From Microcaldota archaeon (lineage in GTDB: Archaea; Micrarchaeota; Micrarchaeia; Anstonellales; J096), in contig WAPD01000017.1 in NCBI GenBank assembly GCA_015520875.1, forward strand, positions 1 through 6,051: a DNA stretch of 6,051 bases. Direction: 5' to 3'. The notes under the pieces are model-generated. The model had not been told where the DNA came from. It saw nothing but the letters and a program-made list of their open reading frames with translations, and did no database searches. Below, in pieces: positions 1-6,051 of this stretch. Position 1 is the first letter of the stretch. Each line of letters begins with the position of its first letter. A program made the translations under genes and the position numbers.

Positions 1-675
1 AAAGTAGACCCTAAGAAATACAAACCACAGACCCTTGTAAAAGAGATAAAATCCAAAGCTTCCGCTATCTACTCTCAATTAAAGAAGATTTACAAAGGAG
101 AGAAGGCAACAAGCTATTTAGGAAAATTATTCTTGGAAAGCTCTGTAGGTAACATAAGTGCTTTATCACAATTGGAGAAAGATTTATCTAATCCATTCAC
201 TTATAATAAAACATTCTTCCAATTCTTTAAAGACCAATACATCCCAGAATACTTTGACATAACACCAAAGCAAGCACAACAACGCATAGAAGCAATAAAG
301 AGCTATTGGTTAGTAAACAAAACAAGAGCAACCCTGGAACTAAAGCAACTGGAATCTGAAGTAAAGGCAGCTATGAAGAAAGCTAAAATAAAGATAAAAG
401 AAAGGCTAGACCAACTGGAACAAAAGGGAGCTGATGTTTCACAAGCAAAAGAAGCCCTAGAAAAAGGCCAAATAAAGCAGGCATATATCTTGGCAAAACA
501 AGTAAAACCTCCTAAAGTTGCCAAAACACAATATCAAGAGCAAGATAATAAATTAGCGATTGTTTTAGGGTTATTGGTGATAACAGGTGCTGGTGTTGCC
601 TATTATCTCTATAAACAAAAACCTCAAAAGCCACAACCTAAAAAACTAAAATCCTTCAAAGATAAAAAGCTTTAG
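1..675 (+). CDS. Coiled-coil protein with C-terminal membrane anchor (3' part; 5' end outside the window)
   Basis: The reading frame is open from base 1 to the TAG at 673-675, giving 224 visible residues. An internal TTG at 133 could be mistaken for a start, but 44 in-frame codons of similar lysine-rich composition precede it, so the real start lies upstream. Residues about 90-165 are rich in Glu, Lys, Ala and Gln and look like long charged, coiled-coil helices. Residues 185-204 (nt 553-612) form one hydrophobic segment, L-A-I-V-L-G through Y-Y-L-Y. The last 20 residues are Lys/Pro/Gln-rich and strongly basic. By the positive-inside rule the tail would be cytoplasmic and the coiled-coil part outside, which fits three N-X-S/T sequons in the N-terminal half. 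I do not recognise the family. A surface or envelope stalk protein is an inference only. The gene ends 16 nt before map. Confidence 0.7.
   Translation, partial: KVDPKKYKPQTLVKEIKSKASAIYSQLKKIYKGEKATSYLGKLFLESSVGNISALSQLEKDLSNPFTYNKTFFQFFKDQYIPEYFDITPKQAQQRIEAIKSYWLVNKTRATLELKQLESEVKAAMKKAKIKIKERLDQLEQKGADVSQAKEALEKGQIKQAYILAKQVKPPKVAKTQYQEQDNKLAIVLGLLVITGAGVAYYLYKQKPQKPQPKKLKSFKDKKL
658..668 (+). promoter_or_regulatory. Possible TATA box for map
   Basis: The sequence AAAGATAAAAA lies inside the last codons of the upstream gene. Its A/T core (662-667) is centred about 27 bp before the map ATG at 692. That is the spacing expected if an archaeal leaderless transcript begins at or next to the start codon. 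The match is weak, because a G interrupts the box and the region is generally A-rich. Read-through from the upstream gene is the alternative. Confidence 0.3.
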
Positions 676-691
676 TTCCAAATATGATAAA

Positions 692-1558
692 ATGATTTCA
701 TCTAAAATCAGGGAAGAACTAGAGAAACTCGTTATCCCAGAGATGCCATATACCGATATTGTAGACACAGTTGAGGAGCATATGAAACAAGAAAAGGTCA
801 TTCCAGGATTTCCTGTTAACATTAGCGTAAACGAAATAGCTGCCCACGACACAGCTGCTTATGAAGACAAAAGATTAATCAAAGATGATGATTTGGTGAA
901 AATAGATTTTGGATTCCATAATGGAGATGGATTGGTAATAGATAATGCTTTAACGATAGATTTATCAGGGTCCCATGGAAAACTTATAAATGGGGCAAAG
1001 AGGGCTGTAGAAAAAGCTGTGAAGGAATTAAAAACCGGAATAAGGGTTTCTGAGCTCTCAGAGATTATCTATGATGCCGTGGTTAAAGAGGGTGTTATTC
1101 CAATATCTAATTTAACAGGCCACAATATAGAGCCTTATTGGATACATGGTGGAATTCCTATTCCAACTGTTCCCAACGATATAGACTACGAATTCAAGGA
1201 TGGAGACATTTTAGCAATAGAGGTTTTCACCACATATGAAGAAGGTTCTGGGAAAGTAGAAGATACAGGAGAACCTCATATTTTCTCCCTTGTTAGCTTA
1301 GAGAGAGGGATAAGAACAAACATGGGAAGAAAACTATTAACCCATATTGTAAAAGAATACAAAACATTGCCTTTTTCAGATAGATGGCTCATCCAACAAT
1401 TTAAATCCAAATTCATGGTAAAAACAGGTTTACAAGAACTGATAAAAAATAGATTGATAGAAAGGTACCCTCCTTTAAAAGAAGAAAAAGGACAGCCAGT
1501 GGCTCAATATGAAGTTACTGTGAAGCTGGTTGAGGGTAAGCCTGTGGAGCTTGGCTAA
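692..1558 (+). CDS. map: Methionine aminopeptidase, type II
   Basis: This cytosolic metalloenzyme removes the initiator Met from nascent proteins whose second residue is small. The 288 residues carry the full pita-bread fold signature. Metal ligands are D72 (K-I-D-F-G), D84 (V-I-D-N-A), H144 (L-T-G-H-N), E177 (L-A-I-E-V-F) and E274 (A-Q-Y-E-V-T). The conserved histidines H52 (E-I-A-A-H) and H152 (W-I-H-G-G) are also present. The helical insert at about 195-265, between the third and last ligand blocks, marks type II, the archaeal and eukaryotic class. The length is close to the roughly 295 residues of Pyrococcus enzymes. The ATG at 692 is the first usual start after an in-frame stop at 647-649. 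It leaves the N-terminal helix about ten residues short, and no Shine-Dalgarno motif precedes it. Two oddities are one extra residue between D72 and D84, and a 3' end that overlaps convergent lonB by 44 nt. Confidence 0.96.
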   Translation: MISSKIREELEKLVIPEMPYTDIVDTVEEHMKQEKVIPGFPVNISVNEIAAHDTAAYEDKRLIKDDDLVKIDFGFHNGDGLVIDNALTIDLSGSHGKLINGAKRAVEKAVKELKTGIRVSELSEIIYDAVVKEGVIPISNLTGHNIEPYWIHGGIPIPTVPNDIDYEFKDGDILAIEVFTTYEEGSGKVEDTGEPHIFSLVSLERGIRTNMGRKLLTHIVKEYKTLPFSDRWLIQQFKSKFMVKTGLQELIKNRLIERYPPLKEEKGQPVAQYEVTVKLVEGKPVELG

Positions 1559-3560
1559 AAATAACGTCCCTTATTTTAGAAACGATTTTATCTTTTTCTG
1601 GAGAGTCCTTTAAAGAGATTTCAAGAACTTCGTCCAATGTTTCCACAGGATATATTTCAATACCTTTTACCATCACGTCTTTCATTAGAACCTTTGGAAT
1701 GATAACACCGCGCAAGCCAAGGTCTTTAGCAGCCTCTATCTTCTTATTAACTCCACCCACTGCCAATACCTTTCCTTGAATATCCAAAGAACCGGTCATA
1801 GCTATATCTTGCCTTACAGGAATTCCAAATAAAGCAGATATTGTAGCAACTGCTATGGCTATAGAAGCAGAATCTCCTTCAACATTATAAGATTGCACAA
1901 ACTGAATATGGACATCTTTTTTCGCTAGATTTTTTCCAAATGCCTTTTTTATTATGGCCATAACGTTTTGCACAGCCTCTTTAGCAATTTCCCTTAATCC
2001 ACCTGTAGCATATACTTGAGGACTATTAGGATTTAATGCAGGTGTGACAGATGCTTCTATAGGCATTACTATTCCCTTTAATACAATGCCCTGATTTTCA
2101 TAAACAGCCAATCCATTAACCCTTCCTATTTCATAGCCTTCTGTTTTATGTAAACGGTACTCTTTGGATTTCTCTATTTGTTTCATGATATATTGTTGTT
2201 CTGCGCTAAAGGCTGTTTCCTTTGCCCTTCTTACATGATCCTTCTCCACGAATTGGGCACCTTCTTTTAATGCCAAATCACCGGCGGCCCTTACAATACC
2301 TCCTAATTCCCTTAACCTTAATGTTAAATAACCTTTTCTATCTGCCATTTCCCTTGCTATTTTTATGATTTCTTCAACAGCCTCTTTTGTAAAATGAGGT
2401 ATCTTTTTATCCTTCTCAACCTCTTGCGCTACAAACACAGCCAATTTGTATCTATTCTCAGGAGTGTCTGGCATCTCTGTATCCATGTAAATTTCATAAC
2501 CTGAACCCCTTATTCTGCTTCTTAATGCAGGATGTATTCCCTTAATATCCTCAGGATTTCCAGATGCCACCAGTACAAAATCTGTGGGAACAGGCTTTGT
2601 TTTAACTAAAGCACCTGCCGAGTTTTCACTTTGACCTGTTATAGAGAATTTCTTTTCCTGCATTGCTGTTAATATTTTTTGTTGTAAATCCAAGGGCATT
2701 GTTCCTATTTCATCTATATAAAGGATTCCTTTGTGGGCTTTGTGAATAGCTCCCGCCTCTACCCTTAGATGGGCAGGTGTTCCAAGACCTCCTGTTTGAA
2801 ATGGATCGTGTTTCACATCACCCAATAAAGCTCCGCCCCTTGTTCCAGTAGCATCTATAAATGGAGCAGTTGTTCTATAGGAATTATCAACTATAAGTTT
2901 TGGTGCTGTGTTTTGATTTATAGGAATCCTTCCAACAGACCCCATTCTTCTAAGTACAGGTATTATCCAAATATAGAATATCAATGTTAGTGCCAATGAA
3001 GTTATTCCAAATCCTATTAGATTACCGGAAGCTCCAAATAAAATATAACCAGTTAAACCTCCCAACAATAAAGAAAGTGCCAAATCCTGAAATCTGGATC
3101 CCTTGGGTTGTTGTATTAGCTTAGGGGCTCTTATCTCGTTTTCCCTTTCATAAATCCTTCTACCAAGGCTTTTTCCCAACAATGCAGGTAATTCATCAAA
3201 TCTACCTTCCTGTGTATATAATCTAATTCTATGGAGTTCTGCAGGGGTGTAATACCTTTGGAACCCATGCATTACTATATAATTGAAATCTGGGAAGGAT
3301 TTTACTGTTCTTATTAAAGGCTCATTTTCCATCGTTGGATTTGGATATACTAAAATGTCTTCTAATTCATTTTTAGTGGGCAAGAGCTCGGCCATTGCTT
3401 TAGCTAGCATGCTCTTTCCTATACCAGGAGGTCCAACCAATAATAGGCTTCGTTTTTGTTTTGCTGCTATTTTTACAAGCTCTTTTGCATAATCTTGACC
3501 TATTACCTGGTCAATGAGCAATTTAGGTATTTTAATATCTTTGGTAGTTTGAAAGTCCAT
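1515..3560 (-). CDS. lonB: Membrane-anchored ATP-dependent protease LonB (archaeal type)
   Basis: This is the archaeal LonB, an AAA+ serine protease anchored to the inner face of the membrane that degrades misfolded and regulatory proteins. In its 681 residues: Walker A is G-P-P-G-I-G-K-S at 43-50. Two membrane helices lie at about 160-176 and 180-202, inside the AAA+ domain as LonB requires. Walker B with D283 and E284 follows at 278-286, then a sensor-1 Asn at 335 and arginines at 347 and 349. The protease domain, about 475-665, has catalytic S564 in V-E-G-D-S-A-S and K607 in G-G-V-N-K-K-I-E. The 43-residue Ser-Lys spacing is that of known LonB enzymes. It is about 45 residues longer than LonB of Thermococcus, mainly through extra sequence at about 88-128, plus a Pro/Gln tail overprinted on map. 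The ATG lies 3 nt after the FKBP stop codon, so the two are probably co-transcribed. Confidence 0.96.
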   Translation of the reverse strand: MDFQTTKDIKIPKLLIDQVIGQDYAKELVKIAAKQKRSLLLVGPPGIGKSMLAKAMAELLPTKNELEDILVYPNPTMENEPLIRTVKSFPDFNYIVMHGFQRYYTPAELHRIRLYTQEGRFDELPALLGKSLGRRIYERENEIRAPKLIQQPKGSRFQDLALSLLLGGLTGYILFGASGNLIGFGITSLALTLIFYIWIIPVLRRMGSVGRIPINQNTAPKLIVDNSYRTTAPFIDATGTRGGALLGDVKHDPFQTGGLGTPAHLRVEAGAIHKAHKGILYIDEIGTMPLDLQQKILTAMQEKKFSITGQSENSAGALVKTKPVPTDFVLVASGNPEDIKGIHPALRSRIRGSGYEIYMDTEMPDTPENRYKLAVFVAQEVEKDKKIPHFTKEAVEEIIKIAREMADRKGYLTLRLRELGGIVRAAGDLALKEGAQFVEKDHVRRAKETAFSAEQQYIMKQIEKSKEYRLHKTEGYEIGRVNGLAVYENQGIVLKGIVMPIEASVTPALNPNSPQVYATGGLREIAKEAVQNVMAIIKKAFGKNLAKKDVHIQFVQSYNVEGDSASIAIAVATISALFGIPVRQDIAMTGSLDIQGKVLAVGGVNKKIEAAKDLGLRGVIIPKVLMKDVMVKGIEIYPVETLDEVLEISLKDSPEKDKIVSKIRDVIFSQAPQAYPQPASQ
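1574..1597 (+). terminator. Possible T-rich transcription end for map
   Basis: Three T-runs on the plus strand (TTTT at 1574-1577, TTTT at 1586-1589, TTTTT at 1593-1597) begin 16 nt after the map stop codon. Archaeal RNA polymerase can terminate on clustered T-tracts without a hairpin. The tract lies in lonB coding sequence, where on the minus strand it encodes Lys-rich codons, so composition alone could explain it. Confidence 0.25.
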
Positions 3561-3563
3561 AAT

Positions 3564-4136
3564 TTACTCTACAACCTTTAAATTAATTTTGTACAGTTTT
3601 AGCAGTTCCAAGAACTTGTCTTTATCCTCGCCCTCTACCTTCAAGGAATCCCCATCTAACTCATAATTAACTTTTAATTCATAATACTCTTTTATTTTAT
3701 CTAACATTTCCTTTGGTTCTTTGTAGATTTTCAAAACCTTTGCCTTTACCACAACAGGCTTTCCTGCGTATGGATGGTTAAAATCTATTGTGGCTCTACC
3801 AGGAGATACCGAAATAACTTTTCCGATAATATCCCCAAATCTAACATACAAACCAGGTTGTAATCTATCTCCGCCCTCTATAATGCTTGTAGAAACTTTT
3901 TTTATCAAAGCCCTTTCTTTATTTCCGTATGCTTCTTCTGGTGGAACCTCTTGCTCTATGGAATCGCCTTCTTTTGCATCTGCCAAGAATTTCTTTAATA
4001 TTGGCAATCTTAATAGTTCAGGTGTTATTAACAAAGGACCTTCTTTTCCAAACTGTTGCTTTGCTATCTCTCCTTGTGTAGATTCTATTATATTGTTGTT
4101 TTTGTCCCTTATCTCAAACTCTATCTCATACAACAT
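3564..4136 (-). CDS. FKBP-type peptidyl-prolyl cis-trans isomerase, SlyD-like, with archaeal C-terminal extension
   Basis: This is a predicted cytosolic prolyl isomerase and folding chaperone. Numbered from the ATG at 4134-4136 (190 residues), it has a split FKBP domain at about 1-65 and 117-138. Between them is an insert-in-flap chaperone domain. The clearest signatures are P-P-E-E-A-Y-G (about 65-71) and D-F-N-H-P-Y-A-G-K (118-126), the hallmark of the SlyD/archaeal FKBP group. Residues about 141-190 are a charged alpha/beta extension like that of the larger archaeal FKBPs. The active site is unusual: the conserved Asp of the D-S/T-S/T loop is Glu18, and the usual G-x-E-x-x-L segment is not recognisable, so chaperone activity may outweigh catalysis. 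An upstream in-frame ATG at 4149-4151 would add five residues. I prefer 4136 because a TATA-like box lies about 26 bp before it, but only 11 bp before the other. lonB follows after 3 nt. Confidence 0.85.
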   Translation of the reverse strand: MLYEIEFEIRDKNNNIIESTQGEIAKQQFGKEGPLLITPELLRLPILKKFLADAKEGDSIEQEVPPEEAYGNKERALIKKVSTSIIEGGDRLQPGLYVRFGDIIGKVISVSPGRATIDFNHPYAGKPVVVKAKVLKIYKEPKEMLDKIKEYYELKVNYELDGDSLKVEGEDKDKFLELLKLYKINLKVVE

Positions 4137-4139
4137 AGG

Positions 4140-4148
4140 TTTAAATAA
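4140..4148 (+). promoter_or_regulatory. TATA box for the glycoprotein-rqcH operon
   Basis: TTTAAATAA is a good archaeal TATA box centred about 29 bp before the ATG at 4173. This predicts a transcript with a leader of only about 0-4 nt. It sits immediately upstream of the preferred start of the divergent FKBP gene, so it would be covered by polymerase initiating in the other direction. Confidence 0.55.
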
Positions 4149-4157
4149 CATTACATC

Positions 4158-4167
4158 AATTTAAAAA
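4158..4167 (-). promoter_or_regulatory. TATA box for the FKBP-lonB operon
   Basis: Read on the minus strand the sequence is TTTTTAAATT. Its TTTAAA core (4160-4165) is centred about 26 bp before the ATG at 4136, matching leaderless initiation at that codon. It is too close to the alternative ATG at 4151 to serve it, and no A/T-only box lies 26-30 bp before 4151. Confidence 0.5.
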
Positions 4168-4172
4168 CCATA

Positions 4173-5081
4173 ATGGACACAAAAGCAAAAATAGTTATTG
4201 CCCTTGTTGTTATTTTAGTGTTAGGAGAGATTGCCTATATATTTTTGTTAAGTCCTTCTAAAGGAGGTCCGGTAAATACAGGTTCTATTAGAGAAGCGGA
4301 TTTGCAAATTCCATACAGGGTTGTCGGCTATGGAGATAAGTTAATATTTCAAGGAGATTTTGAACCTTGGATGAGGAACTATTCCAAGAATTATTATACA
4401 TCCAATAATACAACATTTGTTATAATAAAGGGAAATATAACAGAATTTTACAATAAGTTAAAGGGCAAAGCTCCAAAGGTTTTAACCTATTTAGTAGCAG
4501 TAGATATTGCAAACCATTCATATGTGGATTATTTGCCTTTATTGCCTATAAACACAACCATTGTTTTGCAAGGAAGGTTTGCTTTAAGAGATGGAACAGT
4601 ATTGGCAAGCTCCCAATTAACACCTGTGGTAAAAAAGCAAGTTATCGCAGTTCCATATAGGTTGAAAAAAGTGGAAAAGACCTTTTACCAATACATATTT
4701 TCCTTTGAAAACAGGACAAAAATTGAAAACCATTCCAATATATGTAAGAATATCTCAGGATCTGTGAAACAACCTTATGTAACTTACTTGGGACCAGATT
4801 ATATTATCGTAAATGATAGCTTCACAAATGTTTCCCAAATATCAAAAGACTATCCAGGAGCAATTTGCGAACCTAGCGTTATTATCTCAGAAGTTCCATT
4901 GAATATCTCCTCAGATGAAGTAAAAAACGTTTATTTAGTGTTATTGGAACCTATAACAGGTAACTACCCAACCTTAGAATACAAAGTCTCAGATATAAAT
5001 AAAACTCAATATAATGTAACGATGGAGGTGAGTAAAAGCGGGGAAGCCATTTTAAGCTACATTATTTTAGAAGTGAAATGA
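4173..5081 (+). CDS. Signal-anchored, sequon-rich extracytoplasmic protein of unknown function
   Basis: I do not recognise the family. Residues 1-6 carry two lysines and are followed by a hydrophobic helix at about 7-26. This is the pattern of an uncleaved signal anchor with the C-terminal part outside the cell. The remaining 270 or so residues look beta-rich and hold 14 N-X-S/T sequons: N69, 78, 79, 88, 114, 127, 180, 186, 193, 214, 219, 244, 276 and 281. LonB has none and MetAP has two. This suggests a heavily N-glycosylated exposed surface. The only two cysteines, C191 and C232, could form a disulfide. No enzymatic motif is visible. The ATG at 4173 suits the TATA box at 4140-4148, and no Shine-Dalgarno motif is seen. 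The stop overlaps the start of the RqcH-like gene by 4 nt (ATGA), so the two are probably co-transcribed and translationally coupled. Confidence 0.8.
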   Translation: MDTKAKIVIALVVILVLGEIAYIFLLSPSKGGPVNTGSIREADLQIPYRVVGYGDKLIFQGDFEPWMRNYSKNYYTSNNTTFVIIKGNITEFYNKLKGKAPKVLTYLVAVDIANHSYVDYLPLLPINTTIVLQGRFALRDGTVLASSQLTPVVKKQVIAVPYRLKKVEKTFYQYIFSFENRTKIENHSNICKNISGSVKQPYVTYLGPDYIIVNDSFTNVSQISKDYPGAICEPSVIISEVPLNISSDEVKNVYLVLLEPITGNYPTLEYKVSDINKTQYNVTMEVSKSGEAILSYIILEVK

Positions 5082-5893
5082 GGTCTTTATATAGGATAGA
5101 ATTCCTTTATATCATTCGCGAGTTAAAAAAAGTTGTTGGACAGAGATTGGAAAATGTTTATGTGTTTAACGATATCTATAGGTTGAAATTTAAGGATTCC
5201 ATAAATTTCCAACTTGGAAAAAGGATAAACATTGCTTCCATTATATATCCTCCAGGACAAACCAACAGGATAGTTCAAAAACTAAGAACCTATAGAAATT
5301 CTATCTTAAGAGATGTTTATTTGTTGGATGAAGATAGAGTTGTTGTATTTGATTTTGGAACATGGCAATTGATTTTGGAAATGTTTGGTAAAGGAGATGT
5401 GATGATAAAGGAAAATGGAGAAACCGTGTTTTATTTACATCATCCAGAGCCTAAAACAAAACCCTATAAAAAAGAGCTCTGGGATTCTTCAAATATGGAA
5501 AAATACATAGCAACCGCTTTTGGAAAACCCTATATTGAAGCTTTAAAAGATAAACTAACTGGAAATATTGAAGAGGATGTTAATATTGTGGAACAACTTT
5601 TAGCACCTCATTGTTCCAAAGATGATTTTAGAGTTGTGGAGATGGAAGGTTTTGAAAGATGCGATGAGTTAAGCCCTTTTTTGGATCAATTATATGATAG
5701 GGAAATAGTGCTAAGCGATAGCAAGGTAAAGGCCCTGGAAAAAAGTAAGGAGAAACTATTAAGGGAAATAGACGAAGTGAAACAAGCTATAGAAGAATAT
5801 ACTTTAGTAGGTAATAAAATATTGGAAAATTATGAAAAGGTGGAGAAGGCATTAAAAGAAGCTAAAGAAAAAGAATTTTATTTGGAATTGTGA
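5078..5893 (+). CDS. rqcH: RqcH/NEMF (Rqc2) family protein, N-terminal half only
   Basis: RqcH binds obstructed large ribosomal subunits and, with Ala-tRNA, adds alanine tails to stalled nascent chains; archaeal members usually have about 650 residues. This one has 271. Residues 1 to about 150 match NFACT-N: the opening helix ending I-I-R-E-L, the L-x-N-V-Y strand, and D86-R87 in D-E-D-R-V-V-V-F. That Asp-Arg pair corresponds to the one needed for tailing in yeast Rqc2. The early conserved Asp appears as Glu8. A shortened middle region (about 150-210) is followed by the first coiled-coil helix (about 213-268), with the family-like I-L-E-N-Y-E-K-V-E. The protein then stops, lacking the returning helix and the whole NFACT-R domain. 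None of the three plus-strand frames after the TGA resumes the family sequence, so a simple frameshift is unlikely. A split gene with the other half elsewhere is my favoured reading; gene decay is the alternative. Confidence 0.82.
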   Translation: MRSLYRIEFLYIIRELKKVVGQRLENVYVFNDIYRLKFKDSINFQLGKRINIASIIYPPGQTNRIVQKLRTYRNSILRDVYLLDEDRVVVFDFGTWQLILEMFGKGDVMIKENGETVFYLHHPEPKTKPYKKELWDSSNMEKYIATAFGKPYIEALKDKLTGNIEEDVNIVEQLLAPHCSKDDFRVVEMEGFERCDELSPFLDQLYDREIVLSDSKVKALEKSKEKLLREIDEVKQAIEEYTLVGNKILENYEKVEKALKEAKEKEFYLEL

Positions 5894-6051
5894 TATGTTA
5901 AGCGGGCCTTGACACGTTCCATGTCCCCAGGATAATCTATTTTCAACCTTATTATAAAATACCTTATTATCAATTGGAATATAACAGAGATTTTTATTAT
6001 CTCCTTTGCCTTTATAACATCCCTACCTGCAGAATCCATAAACAATAGAAT
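5878..6051 (-). CDS. C-terminal part of a minus-strand gene, possibly Alba-like nucleic-acid-binding protein
   Basis: On the minus strand the frame is open from the window edge at 6051 to the TAA at 5880-5878, giving 57 residues; the start lies beyond the window. The segment D-S-A-G-R-D-V-I-K-A-K-E-I-I-K-I resembles the Alba motif around A-R-G-R-A-I-x-K-A-V-x-x-x-E-I. The 53 or so residues from there to the end are close to the length of the Alba C-terminal half. The remaining sequence, with K-I-D-Y-P-G-D-M-E-R-V-K-A-R-L, is not a convincing Alba match, so the family call is tentative. The gene is convergent with the RqcH fragment and overlaps its 3' end by 16 nt. The last 15 codons are richer in G and C than the rest. 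Confidence 0.55.
   Translation of the reverse strand: MLLFMDSAGRDVIKAKEIIKISVIFQLIIRYFIIRLKIDYPGDMERVKARLTYHNSK

Noticed and set aside
133..135. TTG as start codon of the first gene
   Set aside because: The same frame is open back to base 1 with similar coding composition, so the gene is cut by the window edge rather than starting here.
684..693. Upstream ATG at 684 as a map start
   Set aside because: It is in another frame and hits TGA after three codons.
3577..3587. TATA-like TTAATTTAAA upstream of lonB as an internal promoter
   Set aside because: It is centred only about 20-23 bp from the lonB ATG and is explained by the codons ending the FKBP gene; co-transcription is simpler.
3790..4164. 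Long open frame antisense to the FKBP gene
   Set aside because: It lies wholly opposite a gene with clear family motifs and has no recognisable domain; the same applies to open frames at 303-524 (-), 646-852 (-) and 3283-3492 (+).
5899..5935. GC-richer patch with a GACA/TGTC inverted repeat, considered as a tRNA or small RNA
   Set aside because: The stem is only 4 bp, there is no T-arm consensus or acceptor stem, and no C/D box pair. It lies within an open minus-strand frame and is better read as coding.
5891..5940. Frameshift continuation of the RqcH gene past its stop codon
   Set aside because: In-frame reading past the TGA gives only 13 codons before a TAA. The other two frames stop within a few codons, and nothing resembles the returning coiled-coil helix or NFACT-R.

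Overview
The window is AT-rich, archaeal and gene-dense, with almost no spacer DNA. The archaeal assignment rests on four things: a membrane-anchored LonB protease with its two transmembrane helices inserted in the AAA+ domain; a type II methionine aminopeptidase; a SlyD-like FKBP with an archaeal C-terminal extension; and A/T-only TATA-like boxes sitting 26-30 bp from start codons, with no Shine-Dalgarno motifs. Compact spacing, overlapping genes and an apparently halved RqcH/NEMF gene would suit a reduced DPANN genome, for example a nanoarchaeote. That placement is an inference, not a proof.

Layout. Bases 1-675 (+) hold the 3' part of a coiled-coil protein with a C-terminal membrane anchor; its frame is open from base 1. 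Then comes map (692-1558, +), whose 3' end overlaps the convergent lonB (1515-3560, -) by 44 nt. lonB is the second gene of a minus-strand operon behind an FKBP-type prolyl isomerase (3564 to about 4136 or 4151, -), with only 3 nt between them. From a very short divergent promoter region, a plus-strand pair runs the other way: a signal-anchored protein rich in N-glycosylation sequons (4173-5081) and, with a 4-nt ATGA overlap, the N-terminal half of an RqcH/NEMF-like protein (5078-5893). The right edge carries the 3' end of a minus-strand gene (5878-6051), perhaps Alba-like, which overlaps the RqcH fragment by 16 nt.

How the genes fit together. Four of the seven genes belong to protein birth and quality control: N-terminal Met removal (map), folding (FKBP), membrane-bound ATP-dependent proteolysis (LonB) and rescue of stalled large ribosomal subunits (RqcH-like). 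The other recognisable proteins are two membrane-anchored, probably cell-surface, proteins of unknown role. No rRNA, tRNA, CRISPR array, insertion sequence or long repeat was seen, and there is no gene-free stretch of more than about 40 bases.

The points most worth a second look are: the RqcH-like gene that stops in the middle of its coiled coil, which suggests a split gene; the face-to-face overlapping divergent promoters at 4137-4172; an approximately 40-residue insertion in LonB; and the LonB tail that exists only where it is overprinted on map.
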